DNA of 17,192 nt from an uncultured Pseudomonas sp. (GTDB taxonomy: Bacteria; Pseudomonadota; Gammaproteobacteria; Pseudomonadales; Pseudomonadaceae): positions 1 through 17,192 of the forward strand of contig NZ_CAMPHV010000072.1 in NCBI RefSeq assembly GCF_946886105.1, read 5' to 3'. Of this stretch, positions 1 through 9,764 are shown in pieces. The notes beneath the pieces are model-generated. The model saw only the letters and a list, made by a program, of their open reading frames with translations, was not told the DNA's origin and ran no database searches. The stretch's first letter is position 1, and the number at the start of each line of letters is the position of its first letter. The position numbers and the translations under genes are program-made.

Positions 1-1845
1 ATGTTACAGGGCGGGTTACAGGGCGGGTCAGGGCGTGCCAGCGAGGCGGACGAGGCGGTCGACTTCCAACTGGATTACTGCGACAGCCGCGGGCAATTGC
101 TGGTTGCGTTGAACGAGTGGCTGGCGCGCCATGACCCGGATGCGATCATCGGCTGGAACCTGGTGCAGTTCGACCTGCGCGTGTTGCACGAGCATGCGCG
201 GCGCCTGGCGATACCGCTGCGCCTGGGCCGTGGCGGCGACGAGATGCAATGGCGCGAGCACGGCAGCCGCAGCAACCATTATTTCGCCGCGGCCGCCGGG
301 CGCTTGCTGATCGACGGCATCGAGGCGCTGCGTTCGGCGACCTGGAGTTTTTCCTCGTTCAGCCTGGAGAACGTCGCGCAAACCCTGCTCGGCGAAGGCA
401 AATCCATCGATAACCCGTACCAGCGCATGGCCGAGATCGATCGCATGTTCGCCGAGGACAAGCCCGCCCTGGCGCGCTACAACCTCAAGGACTGCGAGCT
501 GGTCACGCGGATTTTCGCCAAGACCGAACTGCTGACCTTCCTGCTCGAACGCGCCACCGTTACCGGCCTGCCCGCGGATCGCAGCGGCGGCTCGGTCGCG
601 GCCTTCACCCACCTGTATATGCCGCTGATGCATCGCCAGGGCTTTGTCGCGCCCAACCTCGGTGAACGCCTGCCTGAAACCAGCCCCGGCGGTTTCGTCA
701 TGGACTCACGGCCGGGTCTGTACGACTCGGTGCTGGTGCTGGACTATAAGAGCCTGTACCCGTCGATCATCCGCAGCTTTCTGATCGACCCGGTGGGCTT
801 GGTGGAGGGCTTGCGTCAGCCCAGCGACGAGGATTCGGTGGCGGGCTTTCGCGGCGCGCGTTTCTCGCGCACCCGGCATTGCCTGCCGGCCATCGTCGAA
901 AGCGTCTGGCAGGGCCGGGAAACCGCCAAGCGCGAGCGCAACGCGCCGCTGTCCCAGGCGCTGAAGATCATCATGAACGCCTTCTACGGCGTGCTGGGTT
1001 CCAGCGGTTGCCGTTTTTTCGATCCGCGCCTGGCGTCCTCGATCACCCTGCGCGGCCACCAGATCATGCGCCGGACCCGCGAGCTGATCGAAGCCGAAGG
1101 CTATGAAGTGATCTACGGCGACACCGATTCCACCTTCGTCTGGCTCGGCCGTGCCCATGGCGAGGACGAGGCCACACGCATCGGCCAGGCGCTGGTGCGG
1201 CGGGTCAATCAGTGGTGGCGTGAGCACTTGCAGGAGGAATTCGGTTTGCGCAGCGCGCTCGAGCTGCAGTTCGAAACCCACTTCGAGCGCTTTCTGATGC
1301 CGACCATTCGCGGTGCCGAGGAGGGCAGCAAGAAGCGCTATGCCGGGCTGGTCAAGCGTGCCGATGGCTCGGCGGAAATGGTCTACAAGGGCCTGGAAAC
1401 CGTGCGTAGCGACTGGTCGCCGCTGGCCCAGCAGTTCCAGCGCGAGCTCTACCTGCGCATCTTCAATCGGCAGCCCTATCAGGACTATGTGCGCGACTAC
1501 GTGCGCCGCACCCTGGCCGGCGAACTCGATGAATTATTGATTTATCGCAAGCGCTTGCGCCGCAAACTCGACGATTATCAGCGCAATGTACCGCCGCATG
1601 TGCGGGCGGCGCGCATGGCCGATGAATACAACGACCGCCAGGGCCGTCCACGCCAGTACCAGAGCGGCGGCTGGATCAGCTACGTGATCACCCTGGCCGG
1701 CCCCGAGCCCCTGGAAACCCGCGTCGGTACGATCGACTACGACCATTATCTAATGCGCCAGTTGAAGCCGGTGGCCGATGCCATACTGCCGTTTGTCCAG
1801 GACGATTTCACCACCCTGGTGGGCGGTCAGCTAGGACTGTTCTGA
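1..1845 (+). CDS. polB: DNA polymerase II, family B (5' end missing)
   Basis: Family B DNA polymerase with 3'-5' exonuclease, the SOS-associated Pol II that restarts replication and bypasses lesions in the cytoplasm. 614 residues are visible against about 780 in the family, and the ATG at position 1 is an internal Met, so roughly the first 170 residues, including the first exonuclease motif (DIE), lie left of the window. Visible in order: exo II NLVQFDLRVL (D58), exo III YNLKDCELV (D164), polymerase motif A DYKSLYPSII (D248), motif B around KIIMNAFYGVLGSSG, and motif C YGDTDST (D374, D376). All catalytic residues expected in the visible part are present, and the protein ends in the typical GQLGLF. 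Just at the edge there is an in-frame LQGG duplication. A 75-nt gap separates it from the next gene; its own promoter, where a LexA box would be sought, is outside the window. Confidence 0.97.
   Translation: MLQGGLQGGSGRASEADEAVDFQLDYCDSRGQLLVALNEWLARHDPDAIIGWNLVQFDLRVLHEHARRLAIPLRLGRGGDEMQWREHGSRSNHYFAAAAGRLLIDGIEALRSATWSFSSFSLENVAQTLLGEGKSIDNPYQRMAEIDRMFAEDKPALARYNLKDCELVTRIFAKTELLTFLLERATVTGLPADRSGGSVAAFTHLYMPLMHRQGFVAPNLGERLPETSPGGFVMDSRPGLYDSVLVLDYKSLYPSIIRSFLIDPVGLVEGLRQPSDEDSVAGFRGARFSRTRHCLPAIVESVWQGRETAKRERNAPLSQALKIIMNAFYGVLGSSGCRFFDPRLASSITLRGHQIMRRTRELIEAEGYEVIYGDTDSTFVWLGRAHGEDEATRIGQALVRRVNQWWREHLQEEFGLRSALELQFETHFERFLMPTIRGAEEGSKKRYAGLVKRADGSAEMVYKGLETVRSDWSPLAQQFQRELYLRIFNRQPYQDYVRDYVRRTLAGELDELLIYRKRLRRKLDDYQRNVPPHVRAARMADEYNDRQGRPRQYQSGGWISYVITLAGPEPLETRVGTIDYDHYLMRQLKPVADAILPFVQDDFTTLVGGQLGLF
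4..27 (+). repeat. 12-nt perfect tandem repeat inside polB
   Basis: The unit TTACAGGGCGGG occurs twice head to tail and is followed by a partial third copy (TCAGGGCG). It is a whole number of codons, so it adds LQGG without breaking the frame. It lies in the poorly conserved loop before the FQLDYCDSR segment of the exonuclease domain. This looks like a slippage product. Confidence 0.8.
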
Positions 1846-1916
1846 GTTTCGTCGTGTGCCGGGCCGCTGCGAATAATTTTTACCTATCCTTTTGGCGCAG
1901 CCGTTCGGAGATTTTC

Positions 1917-1921
1917 GGGAG
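1917..1921 (+). promoter_or_regulatory. Ribosome binding site that bears on the start of the REC-HDOD gene
   Basis: GGGAG sits 5 nt before the ATG at 1927. A second GGAG at 1907-1910 is 10 nt before the GTG at 1921. Both starts are in frame and differ by two residues, so the choice does not affect the REC domain. Confidence 0.45.
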
Positions 1922-3066
1922 TGGGTATGCGGGTAATGATCGTAGATGACGATCCGTGGATAGCCGACCTGTTGAAACAGCTGGTTTTGAGCCTGCGCCC
2001 GAGCGCGCACATCGACTGTTTCGGCAATGTGCGCAGTGCGGCACAGGCCTGGCAAAGCAACCCGTATCGCTTGGTGCTGGCCGATTGGAATCTACCCGAC
2101 GACTCCGGCCTCAGCCTGTTGCAGACGATTCGCAAGAGCGACCAGCAAACGCCGCTGGTGATGATTACCGGGCGTGCCGACCGGGATAGCGTATTGGCGA
2201 TCAGGCCGTTGGCGATCAGTGCCTATATAACCAAACCGTTCGAGGTTCCCCAGGTGCTGGCCGTGCTCGAGCGTTTGCTGCCGCCCGCGGAGTCCCGCGA
2301 GGCCGATGCGCCGGTGCAAACGGAGCTGCGCGCGTATTTGTGCGGGCTTGGCGCGGCCGATCTCGATCTGCCGCTATTGGGCGACGTCAAAGACAAATTG
2401 CAGCAGGTTTGCCAGGGCGTGCCCCTGGATTTCAAGGTCCTGGCCCACGAGTGGCAGCACAATCCCGCGCTCTGCGCCTATCTGATTTCTGCGGCCAACA
2501 GCCCGGCCTATCTGAGTACCGGCAAGCCTTGTACCGGTTTGAACGAAGCGCTCAAGCGCCTGGGCGGGCGCACCAGCATGAACCTGGCGATCAGCCTGGC
2601 GTTGAGGCAAACCAGCAGCGAAAGCAATGACCCCGTGCTCTCGGCCCAGCTGCGCGTTCATCTCGACGCGTCCGAGCGTTTGGCCGAGCAAGTCGTCGAT
2701 CTGGCCCGCCAGTGCGGGCTCGAGCCTGCCTCGCTGCAGGTCGCAGCGTTGCTGCACCGCATGGGTGAACTGTGCGTGCTGTACCAGGCGCAGGAATGGG
2801 CGAAGCAGGCTAACGGGAACGGCGATAGCGTCGATGAGCACAGCCTCAGGCAGGCCATGAACGACTTCGCCAAAGCCTTTGCCATCGAATTGAAGGCGCG
2901 CTGGGGGCTGCCGATGGCCCTGCGCGAATTGATCGGCGCGGCCTATCTATTGCCTCAGGCCCAGGTGCGCCGCGAACAGGTGCTGATGCGCCTGGCCTCG
3001 GCGCTCTGCAATAACGAGCCGGCAGCGGATATAGCGCGGCTGAAAAGACTGGCCGGTTTAGGTTAG
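1921..3066 (+). CDS. Response regulator with REC and HDOD domains
   Basis: Cytoplasmic response regulator of 381 residues. Residues 3-125 form a receiver domain: acidic pocket D9-D11, phospho-acceptor D55 in VLADWNLPDDSG, switch Thr in VMITGR, and conserved Lys in YITKPF. Residues about 145-330 resemble an HDOD domain, with the typical run LPLLGDVKDKLQQV, a segment like DPxLxxxLLxxANS (HNPALCAYLISAANSPAYL), then LNEALKRLGGRTSMNLAISLAL. HDOD domains are HD-related but usually lack phosphohydrolase metal ligands and act as signalling or scaffolding modules; the output here cannot be read from sequence. It is first of four same-strand signalling genes; the next begins 68 nt downstream. GTG at 1921 or ATG at 1927 could be the start. 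The hybrid kinase two genes downstream is the obvious candidate phosphodonor, by proximity only. Confidence 0.9.
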   Translation: MGMRVMIVDDDPWIADLLKQLVLSLRPSAHIDCFGNVRSAAQAWQSNPYRLVLADWNLPDDSGLSLLQTIRKSDQQTPLVMITGRADRDSVLAIRPLAISAYITKPFEVPQVLAVLERLLPPAESREADAPVQTELRAYLCGLGAADLDLPLLGDVKDKLQQVCQGVPLDFKVLAHEWQHNPALCAYLISAANSPAYLSTGKPCTGLNEALKRLGGRTSMNLAISLALRQTSSESNDPVLSAQLRVHLDASERLAEQVVDLARQCGLEPASLQVAALLHRMGELCVLYQAQEWAKQANGNGDSVDEHSLRQAMNDFAKAFAIELKARWGLPMALRELIGAAYLLPQAQVRREQVLMRLASALCNNEPAADIARLKRLAGLG

Positions 3067-3134
3067 CCGACAGCGCCGTAAAGCTGGTCTAGGCTGTCGA
3101 ATACACAGGTTGCGGCAATATAGGCAGCTACGGA

Positions 3135-4853
3135 ATGCGCGAACAAAACTTCGGGTCGGACCCGGTGATCCTGATCGTCGACGATCAGTCGGCCGATGTC
3201 AGGATATTGAGCGAGGCGGTGCGCGACCTGGCGCACGTGCATTTCGCCAGTACGGGGAAAATGGCCCTGGAGATGGCGCGCTTCTGTCGGCCCGATGTGG
3301 TGCTGCTGGATATCCAGATGCCCGGAATGGACGGCTTTGAAGTCTGTCGGGCGATGAAATCCGATCCCAAACTGTGCGACGCGGCGATTATCTTCGTCAC
3401 CTCCCATGCCCAGACCGACAACGAACTGCGCGCCCTGGAATACGGCGGCATCGATTTGATTCAGAAGCCCCTGAATGCAGCCGTCGCCCGCGCCCATGTC
3501 AAAGCGCATCTGAAATTGCGCGCCGAGGCGAAGAAGCTCGCCAATTACGATGCCCTGACCGGCTTGCCCAACCGCATCCTCCTGCAGGATCGCGCCGAGC
3601 AGGCATTGCAAAAAGCCCGGCGCAACCAGGGCAGCAGGGTCGCCATGCTGTTGCTCGACCTGGATAACTTCAAAGGCATCAACGATTCGATCGGCCACAG
3701 CGTCGGCGATGCGGTGCTCAAGGAAGTCGCCAAGCGCCTGGCCCGTTCTTCGCGCAGCCTCGATACCGTCAGTCGGCAGGGTGGCGACGAATTCATCATC
3801 CTGCTGCCGGACATCCACGGCTTCGAGACCATCGGCGACTACGCCAAACGCCTGCTCGTCAGCATCGCCAGCCCGATCTCCGTGCAAGCCAACCGCTACG
3901 ACCTCTCCGCGAGCATCGGCATCAGTATTTTTCCCGACGACAGCGAAGACCTGGAGTCCCTCTACCGCCATGCCGATTCGGCGATGTATCAAGCCAAGCT
4001 CGAGGGCCGTAACCGCTACCGCTTCTTTTCCCCGAGCATCGAAAGCAGCACTCGGGCGCGTCACCTGCTGGAGCGGCATATGCGCCATGCCCTGGAGCAG
4101 GGGGTGTTCGAGGTGTTCTACCAGGCCAAATACGACGCCAAACGCTGCCGCGTATCTGGGATCGAGGCGTTGATCCGCTGGCGCAACAGTGAGGGGGTGT
4201 TGGTTTCCCCCGCGGATTTCATCCCCCTGGCGGAAGAAACCGGGCTTATCGTACCGATTGGCAAGATGGTTCTGCTGCAGGCCTGTAAGGACGCGCAGCA
4301 ACTGTCCGAACGGGGCTGGCCGCTGTGCGTCAGCGTGAATATCTCGGCCGTGCAGTTTCGCGAAGAGTCCTTTCTCCAGGTGGTGCAGGAGATTCTGCAG
4401 GAGTCGGGCTTACCGGCATCGCTACTGGAGCTGGAAATCACCGAAGGCGTTCTGGCGAAGGACATCGGCCAGGCCAGCGAGGTCCTGCTGGAGCTCAAAG
4501 CGCTGGGCGTGCGCGTGGCGATCGACGATTTCGGCACCGGCTATTCGAGCCTGATGTACCTGAAAAAACTGCCGATCGACGTGCTGAAGATCGACAAGAG
4601 CTTTGTCCAGGACATGCTGGCCGACAGCAGCGACGCGGCCATCGTCGAGGCGATCATTCGCTTGGGGCAGGCCATGAGCCTGGAGCTGGTCGCCGAAGGG
4701 GTCGAAACCCAGCAACAGGCCGCAAAACTTCTCGAGCTGGGCTGTTCGATCATGCAGGGTTACTTGTATTGTCGACCGGTTCCATTTGCCCAGCTGTGCC
4801 TGTATCTCGATGCCGATCAGAGCAGCGGATCGGGAGGGGGAGATGAGTCTTGA
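3135..4853 (+). CDS. REC-GGDEF-EAL response regulator (bifunctional c-di-GMP enzyme)
   Basis: Protein of 572 residues with three domains. REC, residues 10-130: ILIVDDQ, phospho-acceptor D59 in VLLDIQMPGMDG, FVTSHA, and IQKPL. GGDEF, about 140-300: begins YDALTGLPNR, with catalytic GGDEF at 216-220 and the product-inhibition RxxD site RSLD at 207-210, exactly five residues upstream. EAL, about 315-560: IEALIRW with E344, then EITEG, DDFGTGYSS, LKIDKSFV, VAEGVET and QGYLYCRP, covering the residues usually needed for metal binding and hydrolysis of c-di-GMP. Both the diguanylate cyclase and phosphodiesterase halves therefore look intact; which activity dominates cannot be told. There is no membrane segment. 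The ribosome site before the ATG is weak. The stop lies 42 nt before the preferred start of the hybrid kinase, supporting co-transcription. Confidence 0.95.
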   Translation: MREQNFGSDPVILIVDDQSADVRILSEAVRDLAHVHFASTGKMALEMARFCRPDVVLLDIQMPGMDGFEVCRAMKSDPKLCDAAIIFVTSHAQTDNELRALEYGGIDLIQKPLNAAVARAHVKAHLKLRAEAKKLANYDALTGLPNRILLQDRAEQALQKARRNQGSRVAMLLLDLDNFKGINDSIGHSVGDAVLKEVAKRLARSSRSLDTVSRQGGDEFIILLPDIHGFETIGDYAKRLLVSIASPISVQANRYDLSASIGISIFPDDSEDLESLYRHADSAMYQAKLEGRNRYRFFSPSIESSTRARHLLERHMRHALEQGVFEVFYQAKYDAKRCRVSGIEALIRWRNSEGVLVSPADFIPLAEETGLIVPIGKMVLLQACKDAQQLSERGWPLCVSVNISAVQFREESFLQVVQEILQESGLPASLLELEITEGVLAKDIGQASEVLLELKALGVRVAIDDFGTGYSSLMYLKKLPIDVLKIDKSFVQDMLADSSDAAIVEAIIRLGQAMSLELVAEGVETQQQAAKLLELGCSIMQGYLYCRPVPFAQLCLYLDADQSSGSGGGDES

Positions 4854-4899
4854 ACGTTGTCGCACAAGCACGCCCCACTGGGGAGCGGGGATCAGGTGA
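4843..4899 (+). other. Possible 18-codon leader ORF overlapping the kinase start
   Basis: An ATG directly behind a purine-rich GGGAGGGGGAG run (4832-4842) opens 18 codons, [18 protein letters not shown], in a different frame from both neighbours. It starts inside the 3' end of the REC-GGDEF-EAL gene, and its TGA (4897-4899) overlaps the GTG at 4896 that is the preferred kinase start (GTGA). This could couple translation of the kinase to the upstream gene. The peptide matches nothing I recognise. It may equally be chance, so confidence is low. Confidence 0.3.
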
Positions 4900-7800
4900 A
4901 GTACTTCCGTCAGTTGTTGTCTCCACGCACCAGTATTGTCCTTGCGCTGCTTATCGGCACCGCCGCGACGGTTATCGGCGCGGTGCTGCTCGATCGTCAC
5001 AACCACCAGCAGGCTGAGCTGGCGCTGGTCAACGCGACGAAAAAAATGGCCGATGCGGTGGAAACCCGCCTCCGGCTCTATCAATACGGTTTGCGTGGCG
5101 CCCGCGGGGTCGTCGTGACCAGCGGCGAACAAGGTATTACCCGGGAACTCTTCCACCGCTACAGCTTGAGCCGCGATATTGCCGCCGAATTTCCCGGTGC
5201 TCGCGGTTTCGGTTTTATCCGGCGTGTTCCAAAGCTCGACGAGGCACGCTTCCTCGAGCAGGCGAGGGCGGACGGCAAGGCCAATTTTGCGATCAGGCAG
5301 CTGACTCCGCACGACGATGAGCGTTTCGTAATCCAGTACATCGAGCCGGTCGCCGGCAATGCTCCGGCCCTGGGCCTGGATATCGGCTCCGAGAAAGCCC
5401 GACGCCAGGCGGCGCTGGACTCCATACGCAGCGGCCAGGTGCGCCTGACCGCCCCCATCACGCTGGTGCAGGCGGGCAAACCGCGGCAGTCGTTTCTGAT
5501 CCTGATGCCGATCTACCGCGGCGCGACTACGCCGGCGACGGTGGCCGAGCGCGAAGCGCAGGCATTCGGCTGGAGCTTTGCTCCGCTGCTGACCGAGGAG
5601 GTATTGCGCGGGCTGGAGTTGGATCCGACGCAACTGCATCTCAGGCTGCGCGACGTTACGGATCGGCAGGAGATGTTTTATCAAAGTGCCGAGAGCCTCC
5701 CCGCACCGCCGGTGATCTTGACCCATACAGTCGAGCGCGACGTGTATGGTCGGCGCTGGCAGGTCGAGCTGGAGGCCTATCCGGCCTATATCAAGAAGCT
5801 CCAGCAAACCTCGCCGAGCTTCGTGATGGCGGTTGGTAGTTTGCTGACCCTCCTGCTGACGGCCCTGATCGGCGTCCTCAGCATCAGCAGGCGGCGCCAA
5901 TTGCAGGTGTTGGCCGGGCAGATGCGGCTGGCGGCGATCGTCGAAAGCTCGACCGATGGGATCATCGGTAAATCCTTGGACGGCAAGGTGACCAGTTGGA
6001 ACCGGGGCGCCGCCGAACTCTTCGGTTACAGCGCCGAGGAGGCGATTGGACGCCCGCTGCTCGAGTTGATAGTGCCCGCCGACTGCGAGGCGGAAGAAAC
6101 CGAGATCCAGCAGCGCGTCGGCCGCGGCGAGCGGGTGGCGAACTTCGACACCAAGCGCCGTTGCAAGGATGGCCGGCTGATCGACGTTTCGGTGTCGATC
6201 GCGCCGATCAGTGACGAGAGCGGCCGAGTGATCGGGATCTCCAAGACCGTTCGCGACGTTTCCGCGCAGAAGGCTGCCGAGGCGGAGGTGTTGCAACTCA
6301 ATGCGAGCCTCGAGGCCCAGGTCGCCAGCCGCACGGCCGAGCTCAGCCAGCTCAACGTATTGCTCAGCAGCGTGATGAGTTCGGCGTCCAAGGTGTCGAT
6401 TATCGCGACCGATGTCGACGGCGTGATTCGCCTGTTCAATCGCGGCGCGGAACAGATGCTCGGTTACCGCGCCGAGGAAATGCTCGGTAAACAGACGCCA
6501 CTACTGATTCATCTGCGCGAAGAGGTACGGAGTCGCAGCGTGCAGCTGAGCCAACACTATGGCGAGCCGATCGAGGGCTTCCGGGTGCTGGTGCACAAGC
6601 CCGAATTCGACGGTTCGGAAACCCGTGAGTGGACCTATGTGGCCAAGGACGGGGCGCATATCCCGGTGACGCTGGTGGTCACCGCCATGCGCGACGAGGC
6701 CGGGCAACTCAGCGGCTATTTGAGCATCGCCTTGGACATCTCCGAGCGCAAAGCCACCGAGCAGCGCCTGGCCGAAAGCCTGGAAACCACCCGGGCGGTG
6801 TTGGATACGGTGGTCAACCCGGTCATCACCTTCGACGAAGACGGGCGTATCCATTCGCTCAATCCGGCCGGCGAGCTGGTATTCGGTTTCGATTGCGATC
6901 AGGTATCCGATCGGCAGATCAGCAAACTGTTCGTGGGAGGGGCGCAGAAGGCGTTCGCCAGGTTCATCGCCGATGCCGTCGCCAACCCGAATACGGAGCG
7001 CACCAACAACATCGAGCTATGGGGCTTGCGTCAGGATGGTTCGAGCTTTCCGCTGCAACTGTCGGTCGGCACCATGCAGTTGGTCGGCAAGTTGATGATG
7101 GTCTGCGTGATCACCGATTTGACCCAGCAGCAGGCCCAGCGCCAGGAGCTGATGGCGGCGCGCGATCAGGTGATCATGGCCGCCGAAGTCGCCGAACTCG
7201 GCATCTGGACCTGGACCCTGGCGGACAATTCGCTGCAATGGAACCAGCGCATGTTCGAGCTCTACGATCAGCCGGCGTCGTTGCAGTTCGGCGGCTTGAA
7301 CTACGACCACTGGTATATGCGGGTGCATCCCGACGATGTCGAGGCGACTGCCGCGCAACTGGCCGGGGCGGTAGCGGGGACCTGCGTGTTCGATCCGATT
7401 TTCCGCGTCGTCCGCCCCGATGGCAGCATTTTGCATATCCAGGGCGGCGCGCGGGTCCAGCGCGATGCCAGCGGCGCCGCGGTCAAGGTGACCGGGATAA
7501 ACCGCGATATCACCACCCAGCTCCAGCTGGAGACCCAGCTGCGTAACGCCAAGCAACAGGCCGATGCCGCCAGCGAGGCGAAAAGCGCGTTCCTGGCCAA
7601 TATGAGCCATGAGATCCGCACGCCGATGAACGCCGTGCTGGGCATGCTGCAGCTGGTGCAGAAGACGCCACTCAACCCGCGCCAACTGGATTACGTGCTC
7701 AAGGCGCAGAACGCCGCACAATCGATGCTCAGCCTGCTCAACGACATTCTCGATTACTCGAAGATCGAAGCCGGCAAGCTGCTGCTCGACCCGCATGTCT

Positions 7801-9764
7801 TCGAGCTGGAACAGTCGATGCGTGAGCTGGCCGTGGTGTTGGCGGGCAATCAGGGGCAGAAGGATGTCGAGGTGATGTTCGACCTGGATACCGAACTGCC
7901 GGGCAGTTTGATCGGCGACAGCCTGCGTTTGCAGCAGGTCATGATCAACCTGGCCGGCAATGCCTTGAAGTTCACCAGTCATGGTCAGGTGGTGATCAGT
8001 CTGCGCCAGCTGCAACGCAGCGGCAGCAGCGTCACCGTGCGCATCGCGGTTGCGGATACCGGCATCGGCATCAGCCCCGAACAGATCGAGCGGATCTTCG
8101 AGGGCTTCAATCAGGCGGAGGCCTCCACCACCCGGCGTTTCGGCGGTACTGGTCTGGGCCTGGTGATCTGCAAGCGCTTGATCCAGTTGATGGGCGGCGA
8201 ATTGCAGGTCGAGAGTCAAGTCGGCTTCGGCAGTCGCTTCTGGTTCGATATCGTCCTGGACGTCGCCGAGGGCGGTTCGTTGCGCGCCAACTGCCCCGGC
8301 AGCGGTGCGCCGCTGCGGATACTGATCGCGGACGATAACGAGGTCGCCGGCGAGTTGCTGCTGAGCACCAGCGAAGCGCTGGGCTGGCAGGCGGAATACG
8401 TCGGCGGAGGGCTCGCCGCGGTCGCCCGCATCGATCAGGCTGTGGCCGAGAAAAAACCCTTCGATGTGGTGCTGATGGATTGGCGCATGCCCGACCTGGA
8501 CGGGCTCAGCGCGGCGCAGCAGATCCGCCAGCACAGCGCCGACGCGCGGCCGCCGTTGGTCTTGATGATCACCGCCTACGGGCGGGAAATATTGGCCGAT
8601 CGCTATCAGGACGCGAATGCGCCCTTTGTCGACTTCTTGACCAAGCCGGTGACCCCGCGGCAGTTGGCCGTCGCCGTGGAACGAGCCCTGCACGGCGAGG
8701 CGGTGGATATCGAACGTCAGCGCTACGTGCCGGAAAAACGCCTGCAGGGGCTGAGCTTGCTGGTGGTCGAGGACAACATGCTCAACCGCCAGGTCGCCGA
8801 GGAGCTGCTGGCCGGCGAAGGCGCACGGGTTCAGCTCGCCGAATGCGGCTTGGAAGGCGTCGCCATGGCGTTGGCCGAGCAGCCACCGTTCGACGCTGTC
8901 TTGATGGATATCCAGATGCCCGATATCGACGGCTTGGAGGCGACTCGGCGCATTCGCCAGCACGCGCATTGCCAACGGCTGCCGATCATTGCGATGACCG
9001 CCAATGCCTCCGCGGCCGATCGCGAGGCCTGTCTGAGAGCCGGCATGAACGACCATACGGCCAAGCCGATCGATCTGACATTGCTGATCTCGACCCTGTT
9101 GCATTGGACCCGCAGCGCAATCCCGGAGGCCGATCGGGAGAGGGCGACGGAGCCCAACGGCGTGCTCGAATCCCGCGCCTCGATATTGGCCCGTTTCGGC
9201 GGCAATGAAGCATTGCTGAGTCGGGTGCTGGACAACTTCGCCCCGGAATTGAACAGGCAACTGGAGCGCTTGCGTGAGTGTGCCGCCAAGGAGGATGGGA
9301 AGGGAGTTGCCGCCGTGTTGCATACCCTCAAGGGCAGTGCCGGCACCATGGGCGCACAGCGCTTCTCGCTACGCGCCGGGGAATTGGAGGAGGTGGTGCG
9401 GCACGCCCAGGCGGACTGGCTTGGCGCCTTGCTCGCGGACCCGACATGGCAGGCGGAACTGCAGGAGCTGCTCGACCGTAGCGTCGAGCAGTTGCTCCGC
9501 GAGTTCGGCGGCGCACCTGCGCAGGCGGCAATTGACCATGAACCGATGGCGCGGGCAGAGTGGAGACTCGCCTTGAGCAAGATCCTGACGCTGCTCGAAA
9601 GCGGCAATCTGGATGCCCTCGAACAGAGCGAAGCGCTCGGGCTGCGAACGCCCGAGGCGTTGCGGCCGACTTTCGAGGCATTCGCCCAATCGGTGGCTAT
9701 GCTGGATTTTGGCGCTGCGCTGATCAGCGGGCGCGCGTTGCTCATCCAGTTTAAGGAAGCCTAA
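4896..9764 (+). CDS. CHASE-PAS hybrid sensor histidine kinase with two REC and one Hpt
   Basis: Inner-membrane hybrid kinase of 1622 residues, numbered from GTG 4896. TM helix 13-32, then a periplasmic CHASE-type sensor about 60-270 ([27 protein letters not shown]), then TM helix about 309-331. Four PAS domains follow, near 343-462, 487-615, 633-750 and 760-872. HisKA has H905 in [11 protein letters not shown]. HATPase_c has [17 protein letters not shown] and GGTGLGL. REC1 D1195 ([12 protein letters not shown]), REC2 D1338 ([12 protein letters not shown]) and Hpt H1476 ([11 protein letters not shown]) complete a His-Asp-His relay resembling BarA/GacS-type kinases. An 80-residue helical tail follows Hpt. 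The frame is open from a TTG at 4857 (13 more residues), but GTG 4896 has GGGAG at 4881-4885 and gives a compact MKYFRQLL start before the first helix. The final Hpt probably passes phosphate to one or more of the three flanking REC proteins. The ligand is unknown. Confidence 0.95.
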   Translation: MKYFRQLLSPRTSIVLALLIGTAATVIGAVLLDRHNHQQAELALVNATKKMADAVETRLRLYQYGLRGARGVVVTSGEQGITRELFHRYSLSRDIAAEFPGARGFGFIRRVPKLDEARFLEQARADGKANFAIRQLTPHDDERFVIQYIEPVAGNAPALGLDIGSEKARRQAALDSIRSGQVRLTAPITLVQAGKPRQSFLILMPIYRGATTPATVAEREAQAFGWSFAPLLTEEVLRGLELDPTQLHLRLRDVTDRQEMFYQSAESLPAPPVILTHTVERDVYGRRWQVELEAYPAYIKKLQQTSPSFVMAVGSLLTLLLTALIGVLSISRRRQLQVLAGQMRLAAIVESSTDGIIGKSLDGKVTSWNRGAAELFGYSAEEAIGRPLLELIVPADCEAEETEIQQRVGRGERVANFDTKRRCKDGRLIDVSVSIAPISDESGRVIGISKTVRDVSAQKAAEAEVLQLNASLEAQVASRTAELSQLNVLLSSVMSSASKVSIIATDVDGVIRLFNRGAEQMLGYRAEEMLGKQTPLLIHLREEVRSRSVQLSQHYGEPIEGFRVLVHKPEFDGSETREWTYVAKDGAHIPVTLVVTAMRDEAGQLSGYLSIALDISERKATEQRLAESLETTRAVLDTVVNPVITFDEDGRIHSLNPAGELVFGFDCDQVSDRQISKLFVGGAQKAFARFIADAVANPNTERTNNIELWGLRQDGSSFPLQLSVGTMQLVGKLMMVCVITDLTQQQAQRQELMAARDQVIMAAEVAELGIWTWTLADNSLQWNQRMFELYDQPASLQFGGLNYDHWYMRVHPDDVEATAAQLAGAVAGTCVFDPIFRVVRPDGSILHIQGGARVQRDASGAAVKVTGINRDITTQLQLETQLRNAKQQADAASEAKSAFLANMSHEIRTPMNAVLGMLQLVQKTPLNPRQLDYVLKAQNAAQSMLSLLNDILDYSKIEAGKLLLDPHVFELEQSMRELAVVLAGNQGQKDVEVMFDLDTELPGSLIGDSLRLQQVMINLAGNALKFTSHGQVVISLRQLQRSGSSVTVRIAVADTGIGISPEQIERIFEGFNQAEASTTRRFGGTGLGLVICKRLIQLMGGELQVESQVGFGSRFWFDIVLDVAEGGSLRANCPGSGAPLRILIADDNEVAGELLLSTSEALGWQAEYVGGGLAAVARIDQAVAEKKPFDVVLMDWRMPDLDGLSAAQQIRQHSADARPPLVLMITAYGREILADRYQDANAPFVDFLTKPVTPRQLAVAVERALHGEAVDIERQRYVPEKRLQGLSLLVVEDNMLNRQVAEELLAGEGARVQLAECGLEGVAMALAEQPPFDAVLMDIQMPDIDGLEATRRIRQHAHCQRLPIIAMTANASAADREACLRAGMNDHTAKPIDLTLLISTLLHWTRSAIPEADRERATEPNGVLESRASILARFGGNEALLSRVLDNFAPELNRQLERLRECAAKEDGKGVAAVLHTLKGSAGTMGAQRFSLRAGELEEVVRHAQADWLGALLADPTWQAELQELLDRSVEQLLREFGGAPAQAAIDHEPMARAEWRLALSKILTLLESGNLDALEQSEALGLRTPEALRPTFEAFAQSVAMLDFGAALISGRALLIQFKEA
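9753..9759 (+). promoter_or_regulatory. Ribosome binding site supporting a TTG start
   Basis: AAGGAAG lies 5 nt before the TTG at 9765, inside the last codons of the kinase gene. No ATG or GTG occurs before the receiver domain, so this site decides in favour of the rare TTG start. The TTG begins at the base after the kinase stop codon, an arrangement suited to translational coupling. Confidence 0.7.

Noticed and set aside
3068..3099. Inverted pair CGACAGC/GCTGTCG after the REC-HDOD gene as a terminator
   Set aside because: 7-bp stem with an 18-nt loop and no T-run; too weak to call, and it sits inside a likely operon.
3063..4301. 412-codon minus-strand frame opposite the REC-GGDEF-EAL gene
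   Set aside because: No domain, compositionally a shadow; the plus strand has full GGDEF and EAL motifs.
4422..6296. 624-codon minus-strand frame across the kinase start
   Set aside because: His/Gln/Arg-rich product with no family motif; it crosses two well-supported genes on the other strand. A GC-driven shadow.
7017..9323. 768-codon minus-strand frame opposite the kinase core
   Set aside because: Same shadow signature; it runs against HisKA, HATPase and REC motifs that are clearly coding on the plus strand.
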